This document shows, one piece after another, positions 49,962 to 58,052 of a stretch of 64,000 nucleotides of DNA. Every line of letters begins with the position of its first letter. The first letter of the stretch is position 1. The position numbers and the translations under genes were made by a program. The notes beneath the pieces were generated by a model. It did not search any database and had not been told where the DNA came from. It saw only the letters and a list, made by a program, of their open reading frames with translations. Source of the stretch: Thermohalobaculum sp963721105 (GTDB lineage Bacteria; Pseudomonadota; Alphaproteobacteria; Rhodobacterales; Rhodobacteraceae); assembly GCA_963721105.1 (NCBI GenBank), contig CAVRHY010000011.1, positions 1,302,001-1,366,000 on the forward strand, given 5' to 3'.

Positions 49962-52025
49962 ATGGCCCGCGATCCCCGCTACGATATCCTGTTCGAGCCC
50001 GTGCGGATCGGTCCCGTCACCGCCAGGAACCGCTTCTACCAGGTGCCGCACTGCACGGGGCTGGGCTGGCTGCGCCCGCGCATGCTGGCGGCGCTGCGCG
50101 GGGTGAAGGCCGAGGGAGGCTGGGGCGTCGTCTGCACCGAGTACTGCTCGATCCATCCGTCATCGGACGACCTGCCGCACCCCTATGCCAGCCTCTGGGA
50201 CGACACGGACATACGCGCCAACGCGCTGATGACCGCCAAGGTGCACGAGCACGGCGCGCTGGCGGGGGTCGAGCTGTGGTACGGGGGCAGCCGCACGGGC
50301 AACCTGCTGACGCGCGAGGTATCGGTCGCGCTCGGCAGCGGGCCGAACCTCGCGGGGAGCCCGGTGCAGACGCGCGCGCTCGACAAGGACGACATCCGCC
50401 AGATCCGCAAATGGCACCGCGATGCCGCGCTCCGGGCGAAGGCCGCGGACTTCGACATCGTCTACGTCTACGCGACGCATGGCTACCTGCTGTCGCAGTT
50501 CCTCTCACGCGAGACCAATCCGCGGACAGACGAGTACGGGGGTAGCCTGGAGAACCGCGTGCGCCTGGTCCGCGAGCTGATCGAGGAGACCAAGGATGCG
50601 GTTGGCGATCGTTGCGCCGTCGCCGTGCGCTTTTCCGCCGAGGAGGGCGGCGGCGAGGACGGCACGCCGGTCATGGGCGACCGCCGCGAGATCTTCGCCA
50701 TGCTGGCCGAACTGCCCGACCTCTGGGACATCAACATCGCGGACTACAGCTACGAGATGGGCGTCTCGCGCTTCGTAAAGGAGGCGGCGCTGGAACCCTA
50801 CATGACCTGGGTGAAATCGGCCACCAGCAAACCGGTCGTGACGGTCGGCCGCTTCACTTCGCCCGACACGATGGCGTCGCAGGTGCGGCGTGGCATCGTC
50901 GACCTGATCGGCGCGGCGCGGCCGTCCATCGCCGACCCGTTCCTTCCGCGCAAGATCGAGGAGGGCCGGATCGAGGAGATCCGCGAGTGCATCGGATGCA
51001 ATGTCTGCTACGCGGGCGATGCCAGAGGCGTGCCGATCACCTGCACGCAGAACCCGACCATCAGCGAGGAATGGCGGCGCGGCTGGCACCCCGAGAAGAT
51101 CGCGCCCAAGGGCTCCGAGGCCACCGTGCTGGTCGTCGGCGCCGGTCCGGCGGGGCTGGAATGCGCGCGGGCTCTGGGCCAGCGCGGCTATGCCGTGAAG
51201 CTGGCTGAGGCCGGGCGCGAGCTGGGCGGCCGTGTTGCCGCCGAGGCACGCCTGCCGGGCCTCGGCGAGTGGGCGCGGGTGCGCGACTACCGGGTGCAGC
51301 AGCTGCTGCGCATGGCCAATGTCGAAATCTACCTCGAGAGCGAACTGGGCATCGATGACGTGCTCGCCGTCGGCAGCGATCACGTCGCCATCGCCACCGG
51401 CTCGGAATGGCGGCGCGACGGGCTGGGGCGCTTTCATCCCGGCGGGCTCGCCCGGCCCGGGCCGGAGGAGCGCGTCTACACGCCGGACGACATCATGGCG
51501 GGACGCGAGCCCGAGGGGCCGGTCGTGCTGTTCGACGACGACCATTACTACATGGGCGCGGTGGTCGCCGAGCGACTGCGCGAGGGGGGCGCCGAGGTCA
51601 CTCTGGTCACTCCCGAGGACAGGGTCGCGGTCTGGGGCACCAACACCGCCGAGCAGCTGCGCACGCAGCGCCGCCTGCTGGAGCTTGACGTGCGGATCGT
51701 CGCCGCGCACGCGCTGACGGCCTTCGACGGCGCCGAGGCGACCGCGGCCTGCATATATACCGGCCGCGAACGACGGCTCGCCGCCGCCTCTGTCGTCATG
51801 GTCACGGCGCGCGCGCCGCGCGACGGGCTCTATGGCGCGGTGCGCGACGCCATCGCGTCGGGCGCGCCGGGCGCGCCTCGGAGCGTGGCGCGCATCGGCG
51901 ACTGCGACGCGCCCGCGCTGATCGCGGCGGCCGTCTTCGCCGGACATCGCTATGCCCGCGCCCTTGACGCGCCGGCCGCGAACGCCCCGGTCCCGGTCGA
52001 TCGGGTGTTCGACGAGACTGTCTGA
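49962..52025 (+). CDS. Trimethylamine-dehydrogenase-like flavin/4Fe-4S oxidoreductase
   Basis: 687 residues. N-terminal TIM barrel of the OYE/TMADH class with Tyr-Gln-Val-Pro-His-Cys31 (the Cys that covalently binds FMN in TMADH), Thr-Glu-Tyr-Cys-Ser-Ile, and Val-Tyr-Val-Tyr-Ala-Thr-His. The 4Fe-4S cluster Cys-Ile-Gly-Cys-Asn-Val-Cys...Cys-Thr-Gln-Asn is intact, and a Rossmann FAD/ADP-binding domain follows (Val-Val-Gly-Ala-Gly-Pro-Ala-Gly). The Trp that lies four residues after the third cluster Cys in TMADH is Asp here. Likely oxidatively demethylates a methylated amine or betaine; substrate unknown. Last gene of the amine cluster, seven bases after the regulator stop. Confidence 0.85.
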   Translation: MARDPRYDILFEPVRIGPVTARNRFYQVPHCTGLGWLRPRMLAALRGVKAEGGWGVVCTEYCSIHPSSDDLPHPYASLWDDTDIRANALMTAKVHEHGALAGVELWYGGSRTGNLLTREVSVALGSGPNLAGSPVQTRALDKDDIRQIRKWHRDAALRAKAADFDIVYVYATHGYLLSQFLSRETNPRTDEYGGSLENRVRLVRELIEETKDAVGDRCAVAVRFSAEEGGGEDGTPVMGDRREIFAMLAELPDLWDINIADYSYEMGVSRFVKEAALEPYMTWVKSATSKPVVTVGRFTSPDTMASQVRRGIVDLIGAARPSIADPFLPRKIEEGRIEEIRECIGCNVCYAGDARGVPITCTQNPTISEEWRRGWHPEKIAPKGSEATVLVVGAGPAGLECARALGQRGYAVKLAEAGRELGGRVAAEARLPGLGEWARVRDYRVQQLLRMANVEIYLESELGIDDVLAVGSDHVAIATGSEWRRDGLGRFHPGGLARPGPEERVYTPDDIMAGREPEGPVVLFDDDHYYMGAVVAERLREGGAEVTLVTPEDRVAVWGTNTAEQLRTQRRLLELDVRIVAAHALTAFDGAEATAACIYTGRERRLAAASVVMVTARAPRDGLYGAVRDAIASGAPGAPRSVARIGDCDAPALIAAAVFAGHRYARALDAPAANAPVPVDRVFDETV

Positions 52026-52084
52026 GGAGGTCGCGCACACGGCCAGGGCGCCGCAGAGAGGACCGCGACGACCGCCGCGCTCCA

Positions 52085-52480
52085 CGCCCGCATCGTTGAG
52101 CTGAGATGTTCCCCGGGATAGATGTCTGGCTGAAGCCTGCGGCGGTGCGGTAGATGGCGCACTCGTCGGGCGAGAACTCGAGGGCTATGGCGGCAGCTTC
52201 GAGAGCGTGTCGCGTGTTGGCGAAATTCGGAGGGTCGCTTGAGCTTGCTGAGACGCTGCTCGATCGGTTGAAGTCGGGGCTGTAGGCGGTAGCGGCGGAC
52301 GGTTCGGCGCCGAGCGGCTTCGATCCGCGACGGGCAGCGGCGTCCTGTGGGCCGGATTGTCCGTGACGACGATGCGCCGGGCCGAGACCGGCGCCAGGCA
52401 CGCGGAGGAATAGGCAGCGGAAGGCCTCGCCGGCGTTCATTGCCGCATCGAGCACCATCGGCGCGTCCAGCCGTCGCCGT
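52085..52480 (-). mobile_element. IS630-family transposase C-terminal remnant
   Basis: On the minus strand, pieces of an IS630 C-terminal half occur in shifting frames: Ala-Pro-Met-Val-Leu-Asp near 52464, Tyr-Ser-Pro-Asp-Phe-Asn near 52285, and Leu-Glu-Phe-Ser-Pro-Asp-Glu-Cys-Ala-Ile-Tyr near 52190. The DDE pocket cannot be complete because frames break several times and the N-terminal half is absent. It abuts an IS481 remnant. Not functional. Confidence 0.75.
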
Positions 52481-52489
52481 GGGCCCGGT

Positions 52490-53099
52490 GAAGAGGGTGC
52501 CGTTGTCGGTGAGACGGTGCCAATGCCGATAGGGGATGCTGCCGAGAGCCGGGCGGCGCGGAAGGCGGCGGCCACGCGCCGCGTCATCCGTCTCATGCAG
52601 CTCGGCGAAGGCGAACTGCGGTCCGGTCGATGGCGACGAGCAGGTAGAGCTTGCCCTCCTCGGTCCGGACCTCGGCGATGTCGATATGGAAGAAGCCGAT
52701 GGGATAGCCTTGAACGCCGTCTTCGGCTTCGGGCCCTCGACCTCGGGCAGTCGGCTGATGCCGTGGCGCTGCAAGCAGCGGTGCAGCGAAGAATCGCGTC
52801 AGATGCGGGATCGTCGCCTGAAGCGCGTAGAGGCAGTCGTCGAGCGGCAGCAGCGTGTGGCGGCGGAAGGTGACGACCAGCGCCTCCTCCTCCTTGCTGC
52901 AGAACGGACGAGCGGCGTTCCTTCGGCCCCATCGGCGCATCGGCGACGGTCTCGCCGCTTGCGCCACTTCGCCACCGTCTTCGCGTTGATCGCCGTACCG
53001 CCGGCTCACCGCCGCGATCGAAGCCGCGCGATCGCTGATCGCAGCTCGCACCGCGTCCAGCACCCGCCCTCGGAGATCCGCGGTATATGCCCTGCCCAT
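52490..53099 (-). mobile_element. IS481-family transposase remnant, frameshifted
   Basis: Reading from 53099 down, the piece Cys-Ser-Lys-Glu-Glu-Glu-Ala-Leu-Val-Val-Thr-Phe-Arg-Arg-His-Thr-Leu-Leu-Pro-Leu and then His-Ile-Asp-Ile-Ala-Glu-Val-Arg-Thr-Glu-Glu-Gly-Lys-Leu-Tyr match an IS481 transposase. Gln-Arg-His-Gly-Ile-Ser-Arg-Leu-Pro-Glu-Val-Glu and the catalytic Leu-Thr-Asp-Asn-Gly-Thr lie in another frame. It ends abruptly at the IS630 remnant. Several indels make it inactive. Confidence 0.78.
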
Positions 53100-53278
53100 G
53101 CCTCTGCCCCCGTTTTCCGACAGGGAATCGGATCAGGGCAACCTTGGGAATCCCTCCGTGAATCAGCTAAAGCGGAACATGCTTTAGAGCAGCGCCCTTT
53201 CGCTATGAGTTGCTGAGGGGATCCCAAAATCGGCCCGGTTCTGGCTCTCTGTTCCCGAGCATCTATCGGGGCAGCGAG

Positions 53279-53538
53279 ATGGGCAAACCACTGTCGATGG
53301 ATTTGAGGAGACGGGCGTTGGCCGCGGTTGACGCTGGGATGAGCCGCCGGGCGGCGGCGGGTCGCTTTGGCGTTTCTGTGTCCTACAGCCCAGACTTCAA
53401 CCCCATCGAAATGGCGCCTTCAGGAAGCCGAAGGCGTTGCTGCGCAAGGCCGCCGAACGCACCGTCGACGGCCTCTGGGCCGCCATCGGCCGGTTCCCGT
53501 CGAGGCCGAGGACGTGGTGGAGATTGATCGCCCGATAG
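53279..53538 (+). mobile_element. Internally deleted IS630-like element
   Basis: An intact IS630 transposase N-terminus (Met-Gly-Lys-Pro-Leu-Ser-Met-Asp-Leu-Arg-Arg-Arg, Arg-Arg-Ala-Ala-Ala-Gly-Arg-Phe-Gly-Val) is joined directly to its C-terminal Tyr-Ser-Pro-Asp-Phe-Asn-Pro-Ile-Glu-Met. After one more frameshift it runs Leu-Leu-Arg-Lys-Ala-Ala-Glu-Arg-Thr-Val-Asp-Gly-Leu-Trp to a TAG at 53536-53538. The central catalytic part is missing. It resembles a defective derivative that could be moved by a related transposase. Confidence 0.7.
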
Positions 53539-53628
53539 CGGTGTAGGCCGGGGTGGCCGTCGAGGGCATCGGCTATGGTGGAGTTTGCCGACTGCAACCA
53601 CGAGCCGGTGGAGACCCCGATGGCCAGG

Positions 53629-53796
53629 TCCAGCATGCCCCTGATCGAGCTCCTGCAGAAGCAGGATGATGGCGTGACGTCGGAGGCCTGGTCGGGCCCG
53701 GGCGCTACGAGCGCGGCGAATAGCCGCCCTGACCTGTCGCAACGGCTACTGCGACCGGAAGCCGAAGGCTCCGGCATGATCAACAGGCAAGCTTAG
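53629..53796 (+). mobile_element. IS256-family transposase 5' remnant
   Basis: The start (Met-Pro-Leu-Ile-Glu-Leu-Leu-Gln-Lys-Gln-Asp-Asp) and, in a shifted frame, Arg-Asn-Gly-Tyr-Cys-Asp-Arg-Lys match the N-terminal region of IS256-type transposases (Mutator-like). The rest is absent. A small fragment only, probably left by deletions between neighbouring elements. Confidence 0.6.
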
Positions 53797-53821
53797 CAGC
53801 GCCGCAAAACTGTCCGGAAAA

Positions 53822-54106
53822 CGGGGACCACCTTACCCCAAGGCGGTCCCCCTGCGGGAACGCGGTAAGCAGCTTCGTAACCAGCTCGGGGGTGAACAGC
53901 GACCGACCGTCCTCCCGGGCGGGCTTGGCCTTCGGGACGCTCCTCGGTGCCCTCCACGGGTCCGCATCGGGTTCCAGCACGTGCCGCTGCCGTGCCCACG
54001 CCCACAGCCCCGCCAGCAAGGTGATGTGCTTGGCCGTGGTCTTCGCCGACAGCCCCTTGGGGGCCAGAGGTGGCTCGTTTTGTCTGAGCAGTAGCCGGGG
54101 GCTGGT
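53822..54106 (-). pseudogene. Tyrosine integrase core-binding fragment
   Basis: On the minus strand the sequence Gly-Leu-Ser-Ala-Lys-Thr-Thr-Ala-Lys-His-Ile-Thr-Leu-Leu-Ala-Gly-Leu-Trp-Ala-Trp is followed by Pro-Lys-Ala-Lys-Pro-Ala-Arg-Glu and Phe-Thr-Pro-Glu-Leu-Val-Thr-Lys-Leu-Leu. That is the layout of the SAM-like core-binding domain of phage integrases. The catalytic domain is missing: the 3' side is lost at about 53822. The 5' side is cut by the end of an IS3 element. It marks a former integrated element. Confidence 0.6.
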
Positions 54107-54126
54107 TAAGTGGATTTCCGCCTTGG

Positions 54127-54957
54127 TTATGCTGCCGCCGGGATTGGCTGCAGCCCGCTGAGATATGTTCGATCGGGTGTCCGCCCGCCAAGCGACGAAT
54201 GGGGCCTCGTCCGATTGTAGAAGGTCAGGTAGCGCCCGATCGAGGCGCGGGCCTCGGAGACGCTGGCGTAGGCGCGGAGGTAGACCTCCTCGTATTTCAC
54301 CGTTCGCCAGAGCCGCTCGACGAAGACGTTGTCTCGCCAGGCGCCCTTGCCGTCCATGCTGATGGCGATCCCGGCATTCTTCAGCACCCTGGTGAAGTCG
54401 ACGGAGGTGAACTGGCTGCCCTGATCGGTGTTGAAGATCTCAGGCCGGCCGTGGCGGGCGAGCGCCTCGTCGAGAGCTTCGATGCAGAAGTCCGCGGAGA
54501 GCGTGATCGACAGCCGCCAGGCCAGGACCTTCCGGCTGAACCAGTCGATGATGGCGGCAAGGTAGACGAAGCCGCGCGCCAGCGGGACGGAGGTGATGTC
54601 CATCGCCCAGACCTGGTTCGGCCGCGTCACGGCGACCTTCCGGAGCAGGTATGGATAGATCCTGTGCCCCGGCGCCGGCGTCGATGTCCTCGGGCGTCGG
54701 TAAAGCGCCTCGATCGCCATCTTCTTCATCAGCGTCGAGACGTGCAGCCGGCCTGCCTCATGGCCTTCGGCCTTCAGCAGCCCCTGCAGCATCCGGCTGC
54801 CCGCGAACGGATACTCGAGATGCAGTTCGTCGATCCGGCGCATGAGCGCGAGATCTGCATTCGGGGCCGGCCGTGGCAGGTAATAGACGCTGCCCCGGCT
54901 GATCCCGAGTTCGCTGGCCTGCCGCGCGATCGGCAGCTCATGGGACCTGTCGATCAT
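54127..54957 (-). CDS. IS3-family transposase OrfB
   Basis: 276 residues. N-terminal helix-turn-helix (Ala-Ser-Glu-Leu-Gly-Ile-Ser-Arg-Gly-Ser-Val-Tyr-Tyr), then the DDE domain: Ala-Met-Asp-Ile-Thr (first D), Asn-Thr-Asp-Gln-Gly-Ser-Gln-Phe-Thr-Ser (second D), and Arg-Leu-Trp-Arg-Thr-Val-Lys-Tyr-Glu-Glu (E). The C-terminal Arg-Pro-His-Ser-Ser-Leu-Gly motif is normal. The start overlaps the orfA stop (ATGA), as in IS3 elements that make a fused OrfAB by -1 frameshift. Intact in itself, but its orfA is split, so the element is probably immobile alone. Confidence 0.93.
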   Translation of the reverse strand: MIDRSHELPIARQASELGISRGSVYYLPRPAPNADLALMRRIDELHLEYPFAGSRMLQGLLKAEGHEAGRLHVSTLMKKMAIEALYRRPRTSTPAPGHRIYPYLLRKVAVTRPNQVWAMDITSVPLARGFVYLAAIIDWFSRKVLAWRLSITLSADFCIEALDEALARHGRPEIFNTDQGSQFTSVDFTRVLKNAGIAISMDGKGAWRDNVFVERLWRTVKYEEVYLRAYASVSEARASIGRYLTFYNRTRPHSSLGGRTPDRTYLSGLQPIPAAA

Positions 54958-55123
54958 TTTCTTGCGCTCGGCAGCAGTCCGGCCTTGTCGAGCGCGCCCT
55001 CTAAAAAATCATTCGCCAGGGTCAGCTCGCCGATCTTCGCGTGCAGAACCTTCACGTCGATGGCCGGGGCCGCTTCGGCTTTCGCGGTGTCGCCGAAAAC
55101 AGCCGTCGCCCCTTCCAGAAGCT

Positions 55124-56402
55124 GGACACCCGCAAGAACCTACCGGCTTGAGCGCCGATGTGATTCACTCCGGCGATCGGATCGGGGGGCATCATGCGGC
55201 AGGCGGGACTGTTCGGGCTTACGGAGCATCTGGAGCGGCTGAGCCGGCATGGCGATCCGCTCGAGGTGCTGGAGGCGACGGTGGACTTCGAGCACTTCCG
55301 GGGCTGGCTGGTCGAGGGTCTCGGCTATGGCGACGGCTCCAGGGGCGGTCGCCCGCCCTTCGACCCGGTCTCGATGTTCAAGGCGCTGATCCTTCAGGCA
55401 CAGCACAACCTCTCGGACGCGCGGATGGAGTTCATGATCCGCGACCGGCTTTCGTGGATGCGGTTTCTCGGCTTCGATCTCGGCGCGCCGACGCCGGACG
55501 AGAACACCATCCGGCACTTTCGCAACCGGCTGACGGAGACGGGCACTCTCAAGCGGGTGATGAAGGCCTTCGACTGGCAGCTGCAGAAGAAGGGATACAT
55601 CCCGATGGCCGGCCAGATCGTCGATGCGAGCCTGGTGCCGGCCCCGAAGCAGCGCAACACCGAGGGCGAGAAGGCGGCGATCAATGCGGGCAGGACGGCC
55701 CGCGAGATCTGGCCGGACGAGCCGAACAAGGCGGCGCAGAAAGACGTCGATGCCCGCTGGACACTGAAGGTCGGCGGGAAGGTGCGCTATCGCCCGGATG
55801 GCACGCCGTTGCCGATGATCGCGGTGCCGGTGTTCGGCTACAAGAGCCACATCTCCATCGACCGGCGCTTCGGCTTCATCCGTGAGAGCATGGTGACCGC
55901 GGCGTCAGCGGCCGATGGCCGGCAGCTCCGGCGCCTCGTGAGCCCGGAGAACACGGGCTCCGAGATCTGGGCGGACAGCGCGTATCGCAGCCGGACGAAC
56001 GAGAGGTGGCTGGCAGCTAGGATGCTGACCAGCCGCATCCACCACCGCAAGCCGGCGGGCAAGCCGATGCCCCGCCACATCGCGCGGGCCAATGCCAAGA
56101 AGTCCTCGATCCGCGCGGCCGTCGAGCACGTCTTCGCCCACCAGAAGACCCGCTTCGGCCTCTTCATCCGCACAATCGGCCTGGCCCGCGCCGAGGCGAA
56201 ACTGACGCTGGCGAACATCGCCTACAACTTCGACCGCCTGGTCTTCCACGAGCGTCGGCGCGCCATGGGGTGAGTTCCGTCCGAAATTGCTCCAGCAGCC
56301 CATCCGGATCTCTCTGGATCATGCCAATCCCGCATGAACCACGCCGAAAAACCGCTCGACGCGCGTCGAACTGCTCAGTTCATGGAGTTCTTGCGGGTGT
56401 CC
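55124..56402 (+). mobile_element. IS5-family element, 1279 bp, AGCT target duplication
   Basis: Bounded by perfect 16-bp inverted repeats (GGACACCCGCAAGAAC at the left, its complement at the right). It is flanked by AGCT at 55120-55123 and 56403-56406. It holds one transposase gene on the plus strand and sits in the orfA of an IS3 element in the opposite orientation. Both ends and the transposase are intact, so it is potentially active. Confidence 0.92.
55194..56273 (+). CDS. IS5-family transposase
   Basis: 359 residues. N-terminal domain with Arg-Gly-Gly-Arg-Pro-Pro-Phe-Asp-Pro-Val-Ser-Met-Phe-Lys-Ala-Leu, Arg-Phe-Leu-Gly-Phe, then the DDE parts: Gln-Ile-Val-Asp-Ala-Ser-Leu-Val (first D), Glu-Ile-Trp-Ala-Asp-Ser-Ala-Tyr (second D), and Ala-Val-Glu-His-Val-Phe-Ala-His-Gln-Lys (E). 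All catalytic residues are present and the length is full. It reads through the centre of the IS element with 70 bases to the left end and 129 to the right end. Confidence 0.93.
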   Translation: MRQAGLFGLTEHLERLSRHGDPLEVLEATVDFEHFRGWLVEGLGYGDGSRGGRPPFDPVSMFKALILQAQHNLSDARMEFMIRDRLSWMRFLGFDLGAPTPDENTIRHFRNRLTETGTLKRVMKAFDWQLQKKGYIPMAGQIVDASLVPAPKQRNTEGEKAAINAGRTAREIWPDEPNKAAQKDVDARWTLKVGGKVRYRPDGTPLPMIAVPVFGYKSHISIDRRFGFIRESMVTAASAADGRQLRRLVSPENTGSEIWADSAYRSRTNERWLAARMLTSRIHHRKPAGKPMPRHIARANAKKSSIRAAVEHVFAHQKTRFGLFIRTIGLARAEAKLTLANIAYNFDRLVFHERRRAMG

Positions 56403-56635
56403 AGCTGGGAACGCCACTGCGTGATCTGATTGGGGTGAACATCGAACTGCTGCGCAAGCTCGCTCAGCGTCTTCTCGCCCTTGATCGCAGCCACGGCCAC
56501 CTTCGCCTTGAAGGCCGGGCTGTGGTTCCGGCGCGGTCGTCTCGCCATGGTCTCTCCTCGCTTTCGGCAATCATGCCGATGTCGCGCGGATCTTCCACTC
56601 ATTGCCCCTGTGCAGATTCCCCGAGCCATCTCTGC

Positions 56636-57076
56636 CTACGCAGTATTTTCTGCCCACGCGCGGTGCTGAAGTGCGTCGCAGAGGAACCGCTCAAGTATGG
56701 CGCGGCACTTCGGGGCAGCGTCCGGATGCGCGCAGGCTCGTTCATAGGCGGCGACGGTCTCGTCTTCGCCCGCCCGCATCGCTTTCAGGATCGCTGCATC
56801 CCCATCCAGGCCGGCGATAGTGATCCGGCCGGTCGGGAGGTAGTGCGTGGCTGCGGACTCGTCCGGCACCGCGGAGTGGAGCATGAAGCTCATCTTCGTC
56901 AGTTCGGAGAGCCGCCGCTGGCGGGTTTCGACGAACCGGCTGATTTCCTCGTTCGCCGGCCCGCTCTGGAGGCGCGGCAGGATTCTTACATAGGCTGCGG
57001 TCGCGTCGCGCTCGAGAAGGATCAGTTCCGAGACGATCTCCGCCATGGAGATGCCCCGTTCTTTTACGGTCGTCAT
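56636..57076 (-). CDS. DUF2383 ferritin-like four-helix-bundle protein
   Basis: 146 residues. Helical and rich in Glu (Glu-Ile-Val-Ser-Glu-Leu-Ile-Leu-Leu-Glu-Arg-Asp-Ala near the start), with Ala-Gly-Glu-Asp-Glu-Thr-Val-Ala-Ala-Tyr-Glu-Arg-Ala and Ala-Pro-Lys-Cys-Arg late in the chain, matching DUF2383 proteins of the PA2169 type. Function is unknown. ATG at 57076 follows GGAGAAGCAA. It runs in the same direction as the broken small gene upstream, which ends 44 bases before its start. Confidence 0.72.
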   Translation of the reverse strand: MTTVKERGISMAEIVSELILLERDATAAYVRILPRLQSGPANEEISRFVETRQRRLSELTKMSFMLHSAVPDESAATHYLPTGRITIAGLDGDAAILKAMRAGEDETVAAYERACAHPDAAPKCRAILERFLCDALQHRAWAENTA

Positions 57077-57582
57077 TTGCTTCTCCGATGAAGCCCTGGC
57101 CAAATGGCCTGGAGCAAGGTCATTGCTCCCCCGCCTCGAGCAATCTGGCGATGTCTGCGAGGGCGCGCTCGATGAGCTTGCTGCGCCGCGCGTCCTGAGC
57201 CTCCGGCGTCTGGGCGTACAGGCGGATCAAGTACTGGGCCTTCGCCGCAACCTGTGGCCAGGTGCGGGCTTCCTCGGCAGTGATACCAACCCGCGCTGAT
57301 CAAAACTCATGCGCCCAGTCCCGCAGTCCGAGGGACATGATGCGCCACGGCTGGTCGGCGAGCTTGTTCCACGCCTCGCAGCAGTGGGCGACAATGTCGT
57401 CGTAGGAGTTGAAGACCCGGTTCGACAGCCGGTTCTGGCGCATGAACTGCCAGACGTTCTCGACGGGGTTCAGCTCGGGCGAGCGCGGCGGCAGCGGCAG
57501 GAGCGTGATGTTCTGCGGGATGAGGAGGCGGCCGGAGACGTGCCATCCCGCCTGGTCCAGGATAAGCACGGCGTGTGCGCCG

Positions 57583-57699
57583 GGCGCCACCGCGGCGCTG
57601 ATCTCGACGAGATGCGCCTGCATCGCTTCGGTGTCGGCGAAGGGCATGACCAGCGCCGCACCCTTGCCGATCTTCGGGCAGATCGCGCCGAAGATGTAG
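57583..57699. repeat. 117-bp direct repeat, left copy
   Basis: Identical base for base to 59010-59126. Both copies are IS630 transposase sequence and immediately border the IS3 element at 57700-59009. This is far longer than the 3-5 bp that IS3 insertion normally duplicates. Confidence 0.95.
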
Positions 57700-57764
57700 T
57701 GACGTGACCCCTTGTTTCTCCTCCACGAGCTGCTGGAATCCGGACCACAGGAGAGGGACCGGAT

Positions 57765-58031
57765 ATGAAGCGAAGCAGGTTCAGCGAAGAGCAGATCATC
57801 GGGGTGCTGCGCGAGCAGGAGGCCGGTGCGGCGGTCGCCGAGCTGTGCCGCAAGCACGGTATGTCGTCGGCGACGTTTTATGCCTGGAAGGCCAAATACG
57901 GCGGGATGGACGTCTCGGATGCCAGGCGGCTGAAGGCGCTCGAGGACGAGAACGCGAAGCTGAAGCGGCTCTATGCCGACGCGATGCTCGACAATGCCGG
58001 GCTGAAGGATCTGCTGACAAAAAAATGGTGA
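57765..58031 (+). CDS. IS3-family OrfA
   Basis: 88 residues, a helix-turn-helix protein (Phe-Ser-Glu-Glu-Gln-Ile-Ile-Gly-Val-Leu-Arg-Glu and Gly-Met-Ser-Ser-Ala-Thr-Phe-Tyr-Ala-Trp-Lys) with a C-terminal leucine-zipper-like coil (Leu-Lys-Ala-Leu-Glu-Asp-Glu-Asn-Ala-Lys-Leu). A run of seven A's precedes the TGA. Downstream, 58038-58048 and 58062-58072 form an 11-bp perfect stem with a 13-base loop that overlaps the orfB start, suggestive of recoding or translational control. Confidence 0.92.
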   Translation: MKRSRFSEEQIIGVLREQEAGAAVAELCRKHGMSSATFYAWKAKYGGMDVSDARRLKALEDENAKLKRLYADAMLDNAGLKDLLTKKW

Positions 58032-58052
58032 CGGTGAGCCATTGTCGCGCCA

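Larger units (their letters stand above)
54954..56548 (-). pseudogene. IS3-family OrfA split by an IS5 insertion
   Basis: The N-terminal half starts at 56548 (Ala-Arg-Arg-Pro-Arg-Arg-Asn-His-Ser-Pro, then Asn-Gln-Ile-Thr-Gln-Trp-Arg-Ser-Gln) after a GAGGAGAG ribosome-binding site. The C-terminal half (Leu-Leu-Glu-Gly-Ala-Thr-Ala-Val-Phe ... Leu-Leu-Pro-Ser-Ala-Arg-Lys) lies at 54954-55123. Removing 55124-56402 plus one AGCT copy restores a perfect Gln-Leu-Leu-Glu reading frame, so the insertion is recent. Confidence 0.88.
54107..56601 (-). mobile_element. IS3-family element interrupted by an IS5-family element
   Basis: The minus-strand orfB, a split orfA and related end sequences (TAAGTGGATTTCC at the left, TGAGTGGAAGATCC read from the right end) define an IS3 element of about 1.2 kb without its insert. 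It contains the IS5 element at 55124-56402. Its left end cuts an integrase fragment, and its right end lies 35 bases from the DUF2383 gene. End coordinates are estimates to within a few bases. Confidence 0.75.
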
